A DNA stretch of 64,000 nucleotides from Paralvinella palmiformis. Taxonomy: Eukaryota > Annelida > Polychaeta > Terebellida > Alvinellidae. The stretch spans positions 1 to 64,000 of the forward strand of contig JAODUP010000950.1 of the NCBI GenBank assembly GCA_025642065.1. The letters are read 5' to 3'. Shown piece after piece: positions 61,135 through 64,000 of this stretch. Made by a program: the position numbers and the translations under genes. The notes under the pieces were generated by a model. It saw nothing but the letters and a program-made list of their open reading frames with translations, was not told the DNA's origin and searched no databases. Position 1 is the first letter of the stretch. Each line of letters begins with the position of its first letter.

Positions 61135-61137
<3 letters not shown>

Positions 61138-61711
61138 TTTGTCGGCGCAACGAAACAGCCTTTGATCAGGCCAACTTGGTTTCAGTTTTTATCGTATAAC
61201 AGTGAAATTAGCGACAGGATCACTGTGTTAGAGAACCGCATTGGCATTTTGATGGCAAAAAGTTGGGAAAAATGGCAAAAAGTCTCCCTCCTGTAACTGG
61301 CGCGTGTGATCTGGGATGGTTTGATTTGACGGTGGGCGTACCGCGAGGTTTCGTTGAGGTTAAGCCGATGTTTTGTCGAGGCTTCAGCGAGTTGAATGAG
61401 AGCTGCTTCAGCCGAGTAGATGGGACAAAAGATGTAGAAGAGGAAGATATGTCCGTGTTTTGATGGAGCGTCGAATGATGAACGCTAGCGTAATTAACCG
61501 AGAGTGAGAAAGGTGAACTCTGGAGAGAGACGCGAGCTGTGAAGATGTCTGTTTGTGGCTTGGCGGTGTGCGGATAGGTACTGGCACACAGAGTCACCAA
61601 TCGCGAATACAGAGCTCTGGACGATTCATCGTGGTACTGAATCCAGAGGAGGGACTTTTAGTGCTGAGATGGGTTATGTCCCAGTCTCAACGAGAGGGAG
61701 GGAGGAGGGAT

Positions 61712-61712
<1 letters not shown>

Positions 61713-61785
<73 letters not shown>
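61713..61785. repeat. (TA)n(GA)n microsatellite
   Basis: About 20 TA units followed by 16 GA units. A GA-rich and short GT stretch continues to 61860. Confidence 0.96.
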
Positions 61786-61789
<4 letters not shown>

Positions 61790-63060
61790 GAAAAAGAGAA
61801 AGACAGAGAGGGAAGTGGGGGAAAGTGAGAGTGAGAGAGAGAGAGTGTGTGTGTGTGTGATATCTATAGATGTATGATACTGTTATTTATTGGTAAGCTA
61901 TGGAGGATATTACAAAGATAGTGCCTTAATACAATATGGGGAGGGGGGGATCAAAGGTGTTTTAGTGCAGTAATGGCTATACATCTAGTAGATATTTAGA
62001 GATGGTACACATTATCTACCATCTCTAAAACCTCTTATGATAATATATGTTGTCGTATCATATCATAACATGCATCATACGATATTATAAGATATCGTAT
62101 CATATAATGTTGTGTATGTTCAGACAAACACGGTTTGTGTTCTCCAAAACGTCACAGACTATCTCCAGTTTTGGGACGAAATCTTCTAAATAAACAAACA
62201 CTAAAACAGACCAAGTCAGTTTGTTGAGACTTCATGGGTATCTACAGGAGCGGCGATATTTAGGGTAAAAGATAGAGTGGGGTTAGGGACTGGGGGGGGG
62301 GGGGGGATTTGGTCGGGAACGCAATAGGGAGTGTGGGAGGACATTCAAGAAACGAATGAGAGAAAAGAGAAAAATTATCATTCTCATAAAGCCTATAATC
62401 AAGCCTAATGATATTTTGAATATACTATTTTCTAGGTTCTCTGATAATAAGAAAGGCAAGAGAGTTGTGATGTAAATAATCTATCACGAATAAATAAACA
62501 AACAAACCCGAAACAGCCAGTTGGTGTGCGCGCTAACCAGCTTCTCAGACGCGATATATTAAAGTTAAAGCCTTCTTTCGGCGCTAAATAAAGCACTCAG
62601 TCCGGGGATGTCAGTTTCTCCAACTCCACCCCCCTCACCCCACCCACCTCTTTCGGCGTCCAGAACTCCAGTTTATGACAGTCGACCATAGAGTGAGTGG
62701 CCAATAATTGGAAGTGAATGGCTCGATAAATGGCAGCAATGCTGAGTGATTGGTTGGCATTTATTTGACTTGGTGTGGTAATTTGTTCGCTCGCCAGATG
62801 TCGCTCGCTGTCTGTAATGAGTACTATTGGATCAGTCTGTGGAGCGGCTTACCAGGCGGCGCTGTTGTTGATATCTGTGTGTGTCTCTCTCTGTGTGTGT
62901 GTGTGTGTGTGCTGGGGGCCATTTTTTACCCGGTAATAGCTTGGACCAGTATGGTAGATCATGATGATCCCGAGTATAATTATAGTCAAATATATAAACA
63001 CACACATAGGTACGTGCGCGCACACACACGCTACCTTTCAAAATAATCTAGCTGAAAGCT

Positions 63061-63250
63061 TGATGATGATGATGATTGATGTTTTACGGCCACTTTTGTG
63101 CACAAGGTAGGCTAAATGGGCCGAGCGACTTCCAAAGGTAATGAAGCGAAGTTAAAGATGAAACAACCTTCAGATATGCCCACGCCGAGATTCGAACACG
63201 GGTGGTAGTGATCTGTGGTCCAACACGCTACCGCTAGACCACGGAGGCGC

Positions 63251-63253
<3 letters not shown>
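63061..63253 (-). mobile_element. SINE A copy, full length, beside an (AT)n tract
   Basis: Near-consensus minus-strand copy with (ATG)n tail. Its tRNA-like head abuts (AT)22 at 63254-63297. Confidence 0.92.

Positions 63254-63297
<44 letters not shown>
63254..63297. repeat. (AT)n microsatellite beside SINE A
   Basis: About 22 AT units starting at the boundary of the SINE copy at 63061-63253. Confidence 0.96.
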
Positions 63298-63298
<1 letters not shown>

Positions 63299-63717
63299 AT
63301 GTTTTCCTACTCGAAGACAATCAGACTGACCATAAACCTAAAAGATGTTAATAAGCCATTAGAGTTATTTGTGGATAAACTGAAAAACGTTTCCCCGCAT
63401 AAAGGATCATATTTATGACTTTACTAGCATCATACTCGTTATACAACAAATAGCATCCAGACAGCATAATATTATTATATGGAATAGGTCTAGGTCTGGC
63501 ATCAAGTGGTAGCTGTGTGTGTGTGTCTGCGCGCGCGTGTGTGTGTGTGCGTGTGTGTTGGAGATATCATCAAACTCTTCTAAGCTACACCCGAAAAAGT
63601 CTGTTGGCTGTTTATTTTCTCAATCCACAAGTCAAAGATTTACACAGGTACACAGGTACAGAAGCGTGGGTTTAGTTGCGTATTCGCGGCACATGTAAAC
63701 CTGAGTTAATAAGCCTC

Positions 63718-63875
63718 GGGCTTCTCCGTGGCCTAACTAGTAGCGCGGTTGGCCATAGACTTTTAACACGTTGGTTCGAATCCCGGCCTGGCTATGTCCG
63801 AAGGATGCTTCATCTTCCAATTAGCCTCAACACCCATTTAACCTAACGTGTGCACAAAAGTGGCCGTACAACAAT
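63718..63875 (+). mobile_element. Divergent SINE A copy or related subfamily
   Basis: Head GGGCTTCTCCGTGGCCTAAC, B box GGTTCGAATCCCG, and 3' body GTGCACAAAAGTGGCCGTAC. The middle part is shortened and diverged compared with the main family. Confidence 0.75.
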
Positions 63876-64000
63876 AACATTTCACACTGTAACCCAAGGG
63901 GTCAAGGCAACGCCGAAAAGGGGCATTCGCATGGTGAAGCTGTTAGCGTATTGCATTCCCACTACCCAAGTTGGGCGAAGGGATCACACGATTGCCCGGT

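Noticed and set aside
61220..61600. 126-codon minus-strand frame ending in SKCQCGSLTQ
   Set aside because: It is low-repeat and fairly long, but shows no recognisable domain or splice context and no counterpart in the flanks; left unannotated.

Overview
This is a stretch of animal nuclear genome: AT-rich DNA with GT-AG introns, tRNA-derived SINEs, decayed DNA transposons and many microsatellites. The proteins read like invertebrate orthologues of vertebrate genes, and the SINE and simple-repeat style suggests a mollusc or another lophotrochozoan. That taxonomic guess is inference. I see no rRNA gene, bacterial operon, CRISPR array or stand-alone functional tRNA gene.

Three protein-coding genes can be assembled exon by exon. 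(1) Positions 1764-12426 (+): D-aspartate oxidase, 10 coding exons, 352 aa, an FAD enzyme ending in the peroxisomal signal SKL. (2) Positions 16745-28578 or 30765 (+): a phospholipid phosphatase of the PLPP1/PLPP3 (wunen) type, with all three phosphatase motifs and two mutually exclusive C-terminal ends (304 or 328 aa). (3) Positions 33863-37716 (-): TYW5, the JmjC hydroxylase of wybutosine synthesis in tRNA-Phe, 7 exons, 306 aa, convergent with PLPP. A fourth gene may begin at 46728 (+). It has one candidate first coding exon of 23 codons, preceded by a GC-richer leader. No later exon was recognised, so its first intron would exceed 17 kb.

The rest is repeat-rich. One SINE family (A) has about a dozen copies, several with clear target-site duplications. 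At least two further tRNA-derived families (B, C) and one possible fourth are present. There are TA-flanked pogo/Tigger-type elements (19810-20503, 26702-27427, 38554-39514, the last with a broken transposase), a CAGGG-ended element in a D-aspartate oxidase intron, and the broken 3' end of a non-LTR retrotransposon. From about 42 kb to the end, simple repeats dominate: long (CACT)n and (GTGA)n arrays, (AT)n, (GT)n and (ACT)n arrays, and a 20-bp minisatellite with 200-bp higher-order structure beside a SINE.

The three genes have unrelated jobs (peroxisomal D-amino-acid oxidation, lipid-phosphate dephosphorylation, tRNA modification); I see no functional cluster. The most checkable biology is the alternative 3' end of PLPP, the competing splice donors in D-aspartate oxidase and TYW5, and the link between a SINE insertion and a minisatellite.
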